Below are positions 25,777 through 33,834 of a DNA stretch of 64,000 bases, piece by piece (within the stretch, counting starts at the first letter, position 1; each line of letters opens with the position of its first letter). Below the pieces are notes generated by a model. The model was given only the letters and a program-made list of their open reading frames with translations, was not told where the DNA came from and ran no database searches. This stretch comes from Bovifimicola ammoniilytica (GTDB lineage Bacteria; Bacillota; Clostridia; Lachnospirales; Lachnospiraceae): NCBI RefSeq assembly GCF_025567085.1, contig NZ_JAOQJN010000003.1, forward strand, positions 1 through 64,000, read 5' to 3'. A program made the position numbers and the translations under genes.

Positions 25777-27660
25777 TTGGAAAATGCTAAGATTAAAAAA
25801 ACAAAAAATGCTCTTTATGTAACACTCAGCAACTTACTTTGCGTGAAAGACATACGTGATATTACCGTTATAGAATTATGTAAAGAAGCAGGAATCAACA
25901 AAAGCACCTTCTATCTTCATTATAAAGATATTTATGAATGTGCAGAAGATTTTATATTACAGATTGTCTCGCCTATTGTAGACATCATTTGCCAGAATGG
26001 TGTAAATAATATGATTAAAGATTTACCTAATATCTGGTCTAAGATATTGCAATTGAATAAGGAGCAGGGCAATCTTTATAAGCCGTTTTTCAACTCACCA
26101 AGTCTGTCGCCTTTAATATATAAGGTAAGAACACAGATAATCGACTCACTAATCAGTCGTTCTACTGTCTTTGGACTTGACGATAAAGATTTATTAAATG
26201 CAAGAATAAGCATTACTTTCTTTGTAAATGGTTTTCTTGGTATTATAGAAGAAAATGGCAGAAACGAATTATCAGTAGATTCCCTTGAGGAATTTGCGAA
26301 AAAACTACAAAAAGGATTTCTAGATTACAAGCTATTTAAGGAGGACTTAAGCATGTGGGCTGATGAAAGCGTATTTTATCAAATTTACCCGTTAGGATTT
26401 TGTGGAGCACCATTCGAAAACGACGGTGTACTCACTTCAAGAATATTAAAGGTTAATGACTGGATACCTCATATTAATAAATTAGGAGCAAATGCAATTT
26501 ATTTCTCACCGGTTTTCGAATCTGACACTCATGGATATAACACAAGAGATTACCGTAAAATTGACTGCCGACTTGGTACAAATGATGACTTTAAGAATGT
26601 ATGTGACAATCTTCACAAAGCAGGTATTAAAGTTGTGTTAGACGGTGTATTTAACCATGTGGGTCGTGGTTTTTTTGCATTTCAGGACGTATTAAAGAAC
26701 AGAGAAGCATCTCCATACAAAGACTGGTTTGCGAGAATTGACTTCGGTGGAAATTCTAATTACAACGATGGATTATGGTATGAAGGCTGGGAAGGCAACT
26801 ATGATTTGGTTAAATTGAATCTTAGAAATGAAGAAGTTATTAACTATATTTTCGATAGTATCAAATTATGGGTTGATGAATTCGACATTGATGGAATTAG
26901 ACTTGATGTGGCTTATTGCCTTGATAAAGATTTCTTAAAGAGATTAAGACATTTCTGTAACGGATTAAAAGCTGACTTCTGGCTTCTTGGCGAACTTCTT
27001 CATGGTGATTATAACCAATTTGTCAATGATGAAATGCTTCACAGCTGTACAAACTATGAGTGTTATAAGGGCTTATTCTCAAGTTTCAATTCTATGAATA
27101 TGTTTGAAATTGTACACTCACTTCTCCGTCAGTTTGGTCCTGAGAACTGGACTTTATACAAAGGTAAACACTTACTCACTTTCGTAGATAATCATGACGT
27201 ATCAAGAATTGCAAGCAACCTTAATAATGAAAATCATCTTCCTCTTATTTATGCGCTTGCATTTGGTATGCCTGGAATTCCTTGCGTATATTACGGAAGC
27301 GAATGGGGTGCTAAAGCACATAAGAATGAAGGTGATTCTGCATTACGTGCCTGCTTTGATGCACCAATTGAGAACGAATTATCAGACTATATTTCTAAAC
27401 TTGCTAAAGCACACAAGAATAGTAAGGCAATCTGTTATGGAGATTTCAAATCAGTTGTTCTTACTAATCATCAATGTGTATTCGAAAGAACCTGCGATGG
27501 CGAGCGTGTATTAATCGCAATCAATGCTTCAGCTGATGATTATACTGCTCATTTTGATTCCGGAGTTGGTTCAGGAACAGACCTTATTACAGGTGAAACC
27601 GTAAGTTTCGAGGGTGGTCTTAATATGAAAGGATATAGTGCAAAATACATCAAATGCTAG
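25777..27660 (+). CDS. TetR regulator fused in frame to GH13 alpha-amylase
   Basis: One uninterrupted 627-codon frame. Residues 1-190 form a TetR protein: a helix-turn-helix at about 30-52 (VIELCKEAGINKSTFYLHY) and an all-alpha ligand domain. Residues 193-627 form a complete GH13 maltodextrin/alpha-glucan hydrolase beginning WADESVFYQIYPLGFCG, with nucleophile Asp377 (GIRLDVA), acid/base Glu406 (LLGELLH) and Asp474 (DNHDVSR). The TTG start has GGAAGAGG upstream. At the junction a perfect AAGGAGG (26338-26344) lies 8 bases before an in-frame ATG (26353), exactly where stand-alone GH13 homologues would begin. So the enzyme is probably also, or only, made separately. There is no signal peptide, so it acts in the cytoplasm on imported oligosaccharides. 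It is followed by glgB. Confidence 0.9.
   Translation: MENAKIKKTKNALYVTLSNLLCVKDIRDITVIELCKEAGINKSTFYLHYKDIYECAEDFILQIVSPIVDIICQNGVNNMIKDLPNIWSKILQLNKEQGNLYKPFFNSPSLSPLIYKVRTQIIDSLISRSTVFGLDDKDLLNARISITFFVNGFLGIIEENGRNELSVDSLEEFAKKLQKGFLDYKLFKEDLSMWADESVFYQIYPLGFCGAPFENDGVLTSRILKVNDWIPHINKLGANAIYFSPVFESDTHGYNTRDYRKIDCRLGTNDDFKNVCDNLHKAGIKVVLDGVFNHVGRGFFAFQDVLKNREASPYKDWFARIDFGGNSNYNDGLWYEGWEGNYDLVKLNLRNEEVINYIFDSIKLWVDEFDIDGIRLDVAYCLDKDFLKRLRHFCNGLKADFWLLGELLHGDYNQFVNDEMLHSCTNYECYKGLFSSFNSMNMFEIVHSLLRQFGPENWTLYKGKHLLTFVDNHDVSRIASNLNNENHLPLIYALAFGMPGIPCVYYGSEWGAKAHKNEGDSALRACFDAPIENELSDYISKLAKAHKNSKAICYGDFKSVVLTNHQCVFERTCDGERVLIAINASADDYTAHFDSGVGSGTDLITGETVSFEGGLNMKGYSAKYIKC
26338..26355 (+). 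promoter_or_regulatory. Internal ribosome-binding site and start for the GH13 enzyme
   Basis: AAGGAGG, 8-base spacer, ATG (26353), in frame with the upstream TetR coding sequence. It would give a 435-residue amylase. Confidence 0.75.
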
Positions 27661-27671
27661 GAGGTATAACA

Positions 27672-29459
27672 ATGAATTTCTATAATTTTTATACAGGTCA
27701 GATTTTTGACGCTTATAATTATCTTGGCGCACATATTGAAAAAAAAGGTGTTACTTTCCGTACATTTGCACCTGCTGCAAGTAATGTTGCGGTAATCGGA
27801 AGTTTTAATAACTGGCAGCCACAGAATATGAATCGTGTGGCAGATGACAGACAATTCTTTGAACTCTTTGTAGAGAATGCCAAACCAGGCGATATGTATA
27901 AATTCCAGATAACTGCATCAAATGGTGTAATTGACCATTGTGATCCTTATGGTTTCGGAATGGAATTACGCCCTGATAGTGCGAGCATAATTCGCGATTT
28001 AGATGAATATAAATTCTCTGATGCTAAATGGTTGAAGAAACGTACTGATTTCAAGAAAGCACCTCTTAATATCTATGAGGTGCATCTTGGAAGCTGGCTG
28101 ACTAATCCGGATGACGAGCATGGCTGGTTTACCTATGATGAAATAGCTCCTAAACTCATTAAATATATGAAAGAGAATGGTTATAACTGTCTTGAACTTA
28201 TGCCTATAAGCGAACACCCATGTGATGAAAGCTGGGGGTATCAGAATACCGGCTTCTTCGCTCCAACAAGCAGATACGGAACCGCCACTCAGTTCCAGAA
28301 GATGATTGATTTATTCCATGCATCTGATATAGCTGTAATCGTAGATTTTGTTCCTGTCCATTTTGCTGTAGACGCTTACGCTCTTGCTAATTATGACGGA
28401 ACAGCACTTTATGAATATCCTCATAATGATGTAGGTGTCAGTGAATGGGGAAGCTGTAACTTTATGCACAGTCGTGGAGAGGTGCGCAGTTTCTTAAACA
28501 GTGCTGCTGCTTACTGGCTCGATAAATACCACATTGATGGCCTTAGAATGGACGCAATCAGCCGAATCTTATATTGGCAAGGTGATGAGAACCGTGGTGT
28601 AAATGGTAATGCCGTAGATTTTGTTAAGACACTTAACAGTGGACTTAAAGACAGATTTCCTAATTGTATGCTTGCAGCGGAAGATTCTACTAACTTTAAA
28701 GATGTTACTAAATCTGTCAGAGATGGTGGCTTAGGTTTCGACTACAAGTGGGATATGGGCTGGATGAATGATACCCTTGAATATATGAAGCTTGATCCAT
28801 TATTCCGTGGAGGAAGTTATCATAAACTTACTTTCAGTATGATGTATTACTATGATGCTAACTTCTTACTTCCTTTTTCACATGATGAAACAGTTCATGG
28901 CAAATGCACGATTCTTCAGAAAATGTTCGGTGAATACGAGATGAAATTTCCACAAGGTCGCCTACTTTATATGTATATGATGACACATCCGGGCAAGAAA
29001 CTCAACTTTATGGGCAATGAACTCGGACAGCTTAGGGAATGGGACGAAAAACGTGAACAGGACTGGGATATTCTCAAATATCCAATTCATGATTCTTTTC
29101 ATAAATATATACAAAAACTAAATAAAATATATATTGATAATCCTGCATTATGGGAAGAAGACTATGATAAAAATGGTTTTGAATGGATTGACTGTCATAG
29201 TGAAAGCGAATGTCTGTACTCTTACATTCGCCGCAGTCCAAAACAAAATATAATCGTAGCCCTTAATTTCTCAGGTGTTGCACAGAACTACACCCTTGAT
29301 TTAAAAAAGAACGGCAAATACAGAGTCTTACTCAACTCTGACTATGATATTTATGGTGGTAATACTCCTGTAAGCCGCAAACAGTTATCTACTGTTTCTA
29401 AAAAACTTAACTTAGAACTTCCGGCTTTCAGCGGTATAATATTAGAAGAAGTTAAATAA
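27672..29459 (+). CDS. glgB: 1,4-alpha-glucan branching enzyme
   Basis: Makes alpha-1,6 branches in glycogen. 595 residues: an N-terminal CBM48 (about 20-110), a GH13 barrel with nucleophile Asp294 (DGLRMDA), acid/base Glu337 (LAAEDS) and Asp405 (FSHDETVHGK), and a C-terminal beta domain. It lacks the extra N1 domain of the E. coli enzyme. The frame opens at 27654, but AGGAGG (27659-27664) just before ATG 27672 (MNFYNFYTG) sets the start. It is directly downstream of the TetR-amylase gene, whose stop overlaps this RBS, so the two are coupled. Confidence 0.94.
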   Translation: MNFYNFYTGQIFDAYNYLGAHIEKKGVTFRTFAPAASNVAVIGSFNNWQPQNMNRVADDRQFFELFVENAKPGDMYKFQITASNGVIDHCDPYGFGMELRPDSASIIRDLDEYKFSDAKWLKKRTDFKKAPLNIYEVHLGSWLTNPDDEHGWFTYDEIAPKLIKYMKENGYNCLELMPISEHPCDESWGYQNTGFFAPTSRYGTATQFQKMIDLFHASDIAVIVDFVPVHFAVDAYALANYDGTALYEYPHNDVGVSEWGSCNFMHSRGEVRSFLNSAAAYWLDKYHIDGLRMDAISRILYWQGDENRGVNGNAVDFVKTLNSGLKDRFPNCMLAAEDSTNFKDVTKSVRDGGLGFDYKWDMGWMNDTLEYMKLDPLFRGGSYHKLTFSMMYYYDANFLLPFSHDETVHGKCTILQKMFGEYEMKFPQGRLLYMYMMTHPGKKLNFMGNELGQLREWDEKREQDWDILKYPIHDSFHKYIQKLNKIYIDNPALWEEDYDKNGFEWIDCHSESECLYSYIRRSPKQNIIVALNFSGVAQNYTLDLKKNGKYRVLLNSDYDIYGGNTPVSRKQLSTVSKKLNLELPAFSGIILEEVK

Positions 29460-29541
29460 ATTATAAGTTGTTTATCAATCCAACTAACGTTCCTTATTTT
29501 TCAAGGCTTTCAGAGCCTCAAATCGTGAACTTGTATGTATT

Positions 29542-29580
29542 TTCCCTTGTTTTTGCCCTTATGGGTAACTTACAAGGGAA
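29542..29580 (+). terminator. Hairpin after glgB
   Basis: TTCCCTTGT/ACAAGGGAA arms with a nested CCC/GGG stem, about 85 bases after the glgB stop. No U tract follows, so a terminator role is only likely. Confidence 0.4.
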
Positions 29581-29604
29581 ATCATTGTTTATTGCCCTGC
29601 AACC

Positions 29605-29708
29605 TTATCCACATATCAAAAGTTGCATCATCCATATTTTTTAATAATTGTTATCAACAGTACTCCCGTTAATTAATATTATCAACAAGTTTTTTGATTT
29701 TATCTACA
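29605..29708 (+). other. Cluster of four DnaA-box-like 9-mers
   Basis: TTATCCACA (29605-29613, the exact consensus), TTATCAACA (29651-29659 and 29679-29687) and TTATCTACA (29700-29708) all lie on the plus strand within 104 bases of AT-rich non-coding DNA. Confidence 0.45.
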
Positions 29709-29736
29709 AGTTTCTTGTGAAGATATGCATTTTATA

Positions 29737-29766
29737 TTGCTTTCTTAGGCATAATTATGCTATAAT
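29737..29766 (+). promoter_or_regulatory. Promoter and operator of the toxin-antitoxin pair
   Basis: TTGCTT (29737-29742), 18-base spacer, TATAAT (29761-29766). The spacer ends in the 12-bp palindrome GCATAATTATGC (29749-29760), a plausible binding site for the Phd/YefM antitoxin. Confidence 0.6.
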
Positions 29767-29792
29767 TGTGTCAACGAAAGGAGTGAAGCATT

Positions 29793-30056
29793 ATGCCACT
29801 TATTATGCCTATTAAGGATTTACGCAATACAACCGAGATTTCCAATATCGCACACAAGGAACAGGAGCCTATTTTTATTACCAAAAACGGATATAGCGAC
29901 TTGGTTGTGATGAGTAGTGAATTATACGATAAATTTGCAAGAATGAATCGCATCGACCAGGCAATCTTCGAATCTGAGCAAGAAATTGCTAACGGTGCAG
30001 AAGCAGTTGACGCAGAAAAAGTTTTTGCAGAATTGGAGAAAAAGCATTTTGGATAA
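29793..30056 (+). CDS. Phd/YefM-family antitoxin
   Basis: An 87-residue antitoxin and autorepressor. The N-terminal DNA-binding fold (MPIKDLRNTTEISNIAHKEQEPIFITKNG then DLVVMSSELYD) is typical of Phd/YefM; the C-terminal helix would wrap the toxin. A good RBS (AAAGGAGTG) precedes the ATG. The toxin start overlaps its end by 8 bases. Confidence 0.88.
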   Translation: MPLIMPIKDLRNTTEISNIAHKEQEPIFITKNGYSDLVVMSSELYDKFARMNRIDQAIFESEQEIANGAEAVDAEKVFAELEKKHFG

Positions 30057-30153
30057 ATACAAGGTAAAAGTCAACCCTAGAGCAATCCGTGAATTAGACC
30101 ACATTTACGAATATATTGCAAATGAAAAACGCTCCGCGTGGATCGCACTGCGG
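30049..30153 (+). CDS. RelE/ParE-family toxin, cut by the assembly gap
   Basis: Only 35 codons are visible, from a TTG start overlapping the antitoxin: DKYKVKVNPRAIRELDHIYEYIANEKRS, the characteristic beta-hairpin and first helix of RelE/ParE toxins. These would be mRNA interferases or gyrase poisons. The last 20-odd bases before the N run are GC-rich and encode SAWIALR, which departs from the family pattern and may be a contig-end error. Confidence 0.75.
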
Positions 30154-30379
30154 NNNNNNNNNNNNNNNNNNNNNNNNNNNNNNNNNNNNNNNNNNNNNNN
30201 NNNNNNNNNNNNNNNNNNNNNNNNNNNNNNNNNNNNNNNNNNNNNNNNNNNNNNNNNNNNNNNNNNNNNNNNNNNNNNNNNNNNNNNNNNNNNNNNNNNN
30301 NNNNNNNNNNNNNNNNNNNNNNNNNNNNNNNNNNNNNNNNNNNNNNNNNNNNNNNNNNNNNNNNNNNNNNNNNNNNNNN
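30154..30379. other. Assembly gap
   Basis: 226 undetermined bases. It removes the 3' end of the toxin gene and the 3' end of the convergent minus-strand gene at 30380-30720. Confidence 0.99.
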
Positions 30380-30720
30380 GATTCTTCACATTCCGTTGAA
30401 CTATATAATTTTATATCATAACCGATTTTTGATTTTATTACAGTATGGTATTGAGAAGCAATTACTTCATATATATTTTCTTTCCTATACTTTTGACTAC
30501 ATATATAATCCATTATTATTTTTATATCTTCGCTTTTATCAAAAACAAAATACTGACGTTTATTATACGACTCAACCTCAATACATTTTATCTCGCTATA
30601 ATCTATTTTCAGTTTATAATATTTAGGAAACAGTATATTTACACCTACAGGTATTACAATTATCAGTATTACTGCTAATACTATTAATATTGTCTTCCTT
30701 TTATTCTTGCTTATCTTCAT
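30380..30720 (-). CDS. Unknown membrane-anchored protein, C-terminus lost in gap
   Basis: At least 113 residues. A lysine-rich N-terminus and one membrane segment (about residues 10-28) precede an extracytoplasmic part with no recognised domain. Start ATG 30720 (MKISKNKRK) lies 5 bases after the stop of the purF-like gene, whose last codons supply a GGAAGGGA ribosome site. The two are probably cotranscribed. Confidence 0.65.
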
Positions 30721-30725
30721 ACTAA

Positions 30726-32144
30726 CTATTCCCTTCCATCCCAGCAATAAGTACATAACTTACTCTTGTCTATTCCTACTGACTCTATCATATCATCTAA
30801 TCTATGATATCTAAGAGATGTGAATTTAAGTTCTTTTCTTATCTCTTCTATCATATTCTGATATCTTTCAGTTTCAGGATTAGTATACTCGTTAAGTACA
30901 TTTTCAGCATTATCACCCTCTAAATTCTTAATAACTCGTCTTGTTATTAAGTCCATTTCTGAAGATGAACGTGAGAAATTAATGAATTTACAGCCATATA
31001 CAAGTGGTGGGCAGGCAGGTCTTATATGTACCTCTTTAGCTCCGCTTGAATATAGGAATTCAGTAGTTTCTCTAAGCTGTGTTCCTCTTACGATAGAGTC
31101 ATCTATAAGTAATAATCTCTTATCTTTAATTAAATCATGAACAGGTATAAGTTTCATTTTTGCAATCAGATTACGCTTACTCTGGATAGTAGGCATAAAT
31201 GAACGTGGCCATGTAGGTGTATATTTAATAAATGGTCTTGAAAATGGAATTCCTGACTCGTTAGCATATCCTACCGCATGAGCTGTTCCTGAATCCGGTA
31301 CACCTGCAACAATATCAGGCTCTACCTTATTCTTGTCATTCATATCACGTCTTGCAAGCATTGCTCCACAGTTATAACGCATTTTCTCAACACTTACGCC
31401 CTCATAGCTTGACGATGGATAGCCATAATATATCCATAAGAATGTGCAAATCTTCATATCTGTACCCGGTGCGCATACCGTTCGTACTTCTTCCGGTGTC
31501 ATAATTACTATTTCGCCCGGACCTAATTCCTTATAATCCGTATATCCAAGATTCAGATAGGCAAATGATTCAAATGTAGCACAATATCCGTCCTCTTTCT
31601 TACCGATAACCGCCGGAGTTCTTCCTAATCTGTCTCTCGCTACAAATATGCCCTTAGGAGTCATAACTAACATAGTCATTGAACCATCTATTATCTCCTG
31701 TGCATACCTTATACCATCAATCATATTATCTTTCTGGTTAATAATAGCCGCCACGAGTTCAGTAGCATTAATATCTCCACCACTCATTTCTAAGAAATGC
31801 GAATTACCATTACTGAAAATCTTTTTAACAATTTCATCTGTATTATTAATTTTACCAACTGTTGTTATAGCATAGGTTCCATGATGCGAACGAACAATTA
31901 ATGGCTGTGGTTCATAATCTGATATACAGCCAATTCCTAAATTACCTTTCATTTCATTTATCTCTTTATCGAATTTAGTTCTGAAAGGAGAATTCTCTAT
32001 ATTATGGATTGAACGATCAAATCCATTCTTGCCATATACAGCCATTCCACCTCTTCTTGTTCCAAGATGTGAATGATAATCAGTTCCAAAAAATAAATCA
32101 AATACGCAATCATTTTTCGATGCAACTCCAAAAAATCCGCCCAT
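30726..32144 (-). CDS. PurF-like protein lacking the glutaminase cysteine
   Basis: A 472-residue paralogue of amidophosphoribosyltransferase. The N-terminal Ntn-hydrolase domain begins MGGFFGVA, where true PurF has a processed CGVFG, so the catalytic cysteine is Gly and glutaminase activity should be lost. The C-terminal phosphoribosyltransferase domain keeps the PRPP loop LLLIDDSIVRGTQ. The four cysteines that bind the 4Fe-4S cluster in Bacillus-type PurF also appear kept (KICTF, YGCKF, LCTYC). It lies downstream of purB and the normal purF. It could be an ammonia-dependent or repurposed PRT, or a regulator. The RBS is AGGAAAAG. Confidence 0.85.
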   Translation of the reverse strand: MGGFFGVASKNDCVFDLFFGTDYHSHLGTRRGGMAVYGKNGFDRSIHNIENSPFRTKFDKEINEMKGNLGIGCISDYEPQPLIVRSHHGTYAITTVGKINNTDEIVKKIFSNGNSHFLEMSGGDINATELVAAIINQKDNMIDGIRYAQEIIDGSMTMLVMTPKGIFVARDRLGRTPAVIGKKEDGYCATFESFAYLNLGYTDYKELGPGEIVIMTPEEVRTVCAPGTDMKICTFLWIYYGYPSSSYEGVSVEKMRYNCGAMLARRDMNDKNKVEPDIVAGVPDSGTAHAVGYANESGIPFSRPFIKYTPTWPRSFMPTIQSKRNLIAKMKLIPVHDLIKDKRLLLIDDSIVRGTQLRETTEFLYSSGAKEVHIRPACPPLVYGCKFINFSRSSSEMDLITRRVIKNLEGDNAENVLNEYTNPETERYQNMIEEIRKELKFTSLRYHRLDDMIESVGIDKSKLCTYCWDGRE

Positions 32145-32181
32145 TACTTTTCCTCATTTCTGCGTTGTCTTTTATCACTAA

Positions 32182-32213
32182 AGGTTTCCGATAGCAACGC
32201 TTACCGGAAACCT
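32182..32213 (-). terminator. Hairpin between purB and the purF-like gene
   Basis: AGGTTTCCG/CGGAAACCT arms with a nested AGC/GCT stem. TTTAG follows on the minus strand. It could attenuate transcription between the genes. Confidence 0.4.
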
Positions 32214-32309
32214 GATTACTATAGAGTATATTATTATAAGAATAAATTATAAAAATATATTGTTACGCAAATAAATTATAAAATATATTATATATTCTTA
32301 TATTTATAA

Positions 32310-33740
32310 TTACACGTTGATTGTAGCTGTCATTCCAAGTATTTCCTTATTCTCTTCAAGAATTGGATTAATAACTTCACTTAAGAACTCATCAACCTGC
32401 TCTTTTGAACGTCCAACATACTTTGTTGGGTCCATTGATTTCTTCAAATCTTCAAGACTCATTCCGAATTTATCATCTGCTGCAATAAGCTCTAATAAAT
32501 TGTTATCAAGTCCCTCTTCTTTAACATTCTTTCCTGCAATCATAGAAAGCTTACGAATCTCTTCGTGTAATTCCTGTCTGTCGCCACCTGCTTTAACTGC
32601 ATCCATCATAATATTCTCAGTAGCCATAAATGGTAATTCAGCCATAAGTCTCTTCTCAATAACCTTAGGATATACAACTAAACCATCTACTACATTGAGA
32701 TATAAGTCAAGTATTCCGTCGATTGCAAGAAATGCTTCAGGAACACTTATTCTCTTATTAGCAGAGTCATCAAGTGTTCTTTCAAACCACTGCGTTGCTG
32801 ATGTAATTGCAGGATTAAGTGCATCTACCATTACATAATTAGCAAGTGATGCAATTCTCTCACTTCTCATAGGGTTTCTCTTATAAGCCATTGCAGATGA
32901 ACCAATCTGATTCTTTTCAAATGGTTCTTCAACCTCTTTAAGATGCTGTAATAATCTTATATCATTTGAGAATTTATGAGCACTTGCTGCAATTCCTGCT
33001 AATACATTTAATACTCTTGTATCAACTTTTCTTGTATATGTCTGTCCTGAAACAGGCTGACATTTCTCAAATCCCATCTTCTTAGCTATCATAGGATCAA
33101 TTTTTCTGATTTTATCCTGGTCACCCTCGAATAATTCAAGGAAACTTGCCTGTGTACCTGTTGTTCCCTTTGAACCTAATAACTTCATACTTCCGATAAT
33201 ATAATCAAGGTCTTCTAAGTCAACAACTAATTCATTCATCCATAATGTCGCACGTTTTCCAACTGTAGTTGGCTGTGCAGGCTGAAAATGTGTAAATGCA
33301 AGTGTTGGCTGTGCTTTATATGAATCAGCAAATTTAGCTAATTCAGCAATAACATTTATTAATTTCTTTCTGACCAATTTAAGTGCTTCAGTCATTACGA
33401 TAATATCAGTATTGTCACCAACATAACATGAAGTTGCACCAAGATGGATAATTCCCTTAGCTTTTGGACACTGTACACCATATGCATAAACATGTGACAT
33501 AACATCATGTCTTACTAATCTTTCTCTTTCCTTAGCAACATCATAATTAATGTCCTCTGCATATTCTTTTAACTCTGCAATCTGCTCATCAGTGATATTA
33601 AGTCCTAATTCTTTCTCTGTCTCTGCTAATGCAATCCATAATTTTCTCCATGTTCTGAATTTCATATCAGGTGAGAAAATATACTGCATTTCCTTACTTG
33701 CATATCGCTCTGACAATGGGCTTTGATACTTATCGTACAT
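32310..33740 (-). CDS. purB: Adenylosuccinate lyase
   Basis: Splits fumarate from SAICAR and adenylosuccinate in purine synthesis. 476 residues, with the superfamily signature around GSSAMAYKRNPMRSE (about residue 283) and the conserved THFQPAQPTT and HLGATSCYVGDN histidine regions. The RBS AAGGAGAA lies 6 bases before the ATG. It sits between purF and its paralogue. Confidence 0.95.
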   Translation of the reverse strand: MYDKYQSPLSERYASKEMQYIFSPDMKFRTWRKLWIALAETEKELGLNITDEQIAELKEYAEDINYDVAKERERLVRHDVMSHVYAYGVQCPKAKGIIHLGATSCYVGDNTDIIVMTEALKLVRKKLINVIAELAKFADSYKAQPTLAFTHFQPAQPTTVGKRATLWMNELVVDLEDLDYIIGSMKLLGSKGTTGTQASFLELFEGDQDKIRKIDPMIAKKMGFEKCQPVSGQTYTRKVDTRVLNVLAGIAASAHKFSNDIRLLQHLKEVEEPFEKNQIGSSAMAYKRNPMRSERIASLANYVMVDALNPAITSATQWFERTLDDSANKRISVPEAFLAIDGILDLYLNVVDGLVVYPKVIEKRLMAELPFMATENIMMDAVKAGGDRQELHEEIRKLSMIAGKNVKEEGLDNNLLELIAADDKFGMSLEDLKKSMDPTKYVGRSKEQVDEFLSEVINPILEENKEILGMTATINV

Positions 33741-33834
33741 ATTAGTTCTCCTTTTTCTTATACATATTAGTTAATCTATCTAAGGTATCTTTTCCTTAGT
33801 ATTATATCAGCTAATGCCAATATTTTAAACACTT

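Noticed and set aside
29986..30756. Open frames crossing the N run on both strands
   Set aside because: They are open only because N was read as a residue. I kept just the real parts on each side of the gap.
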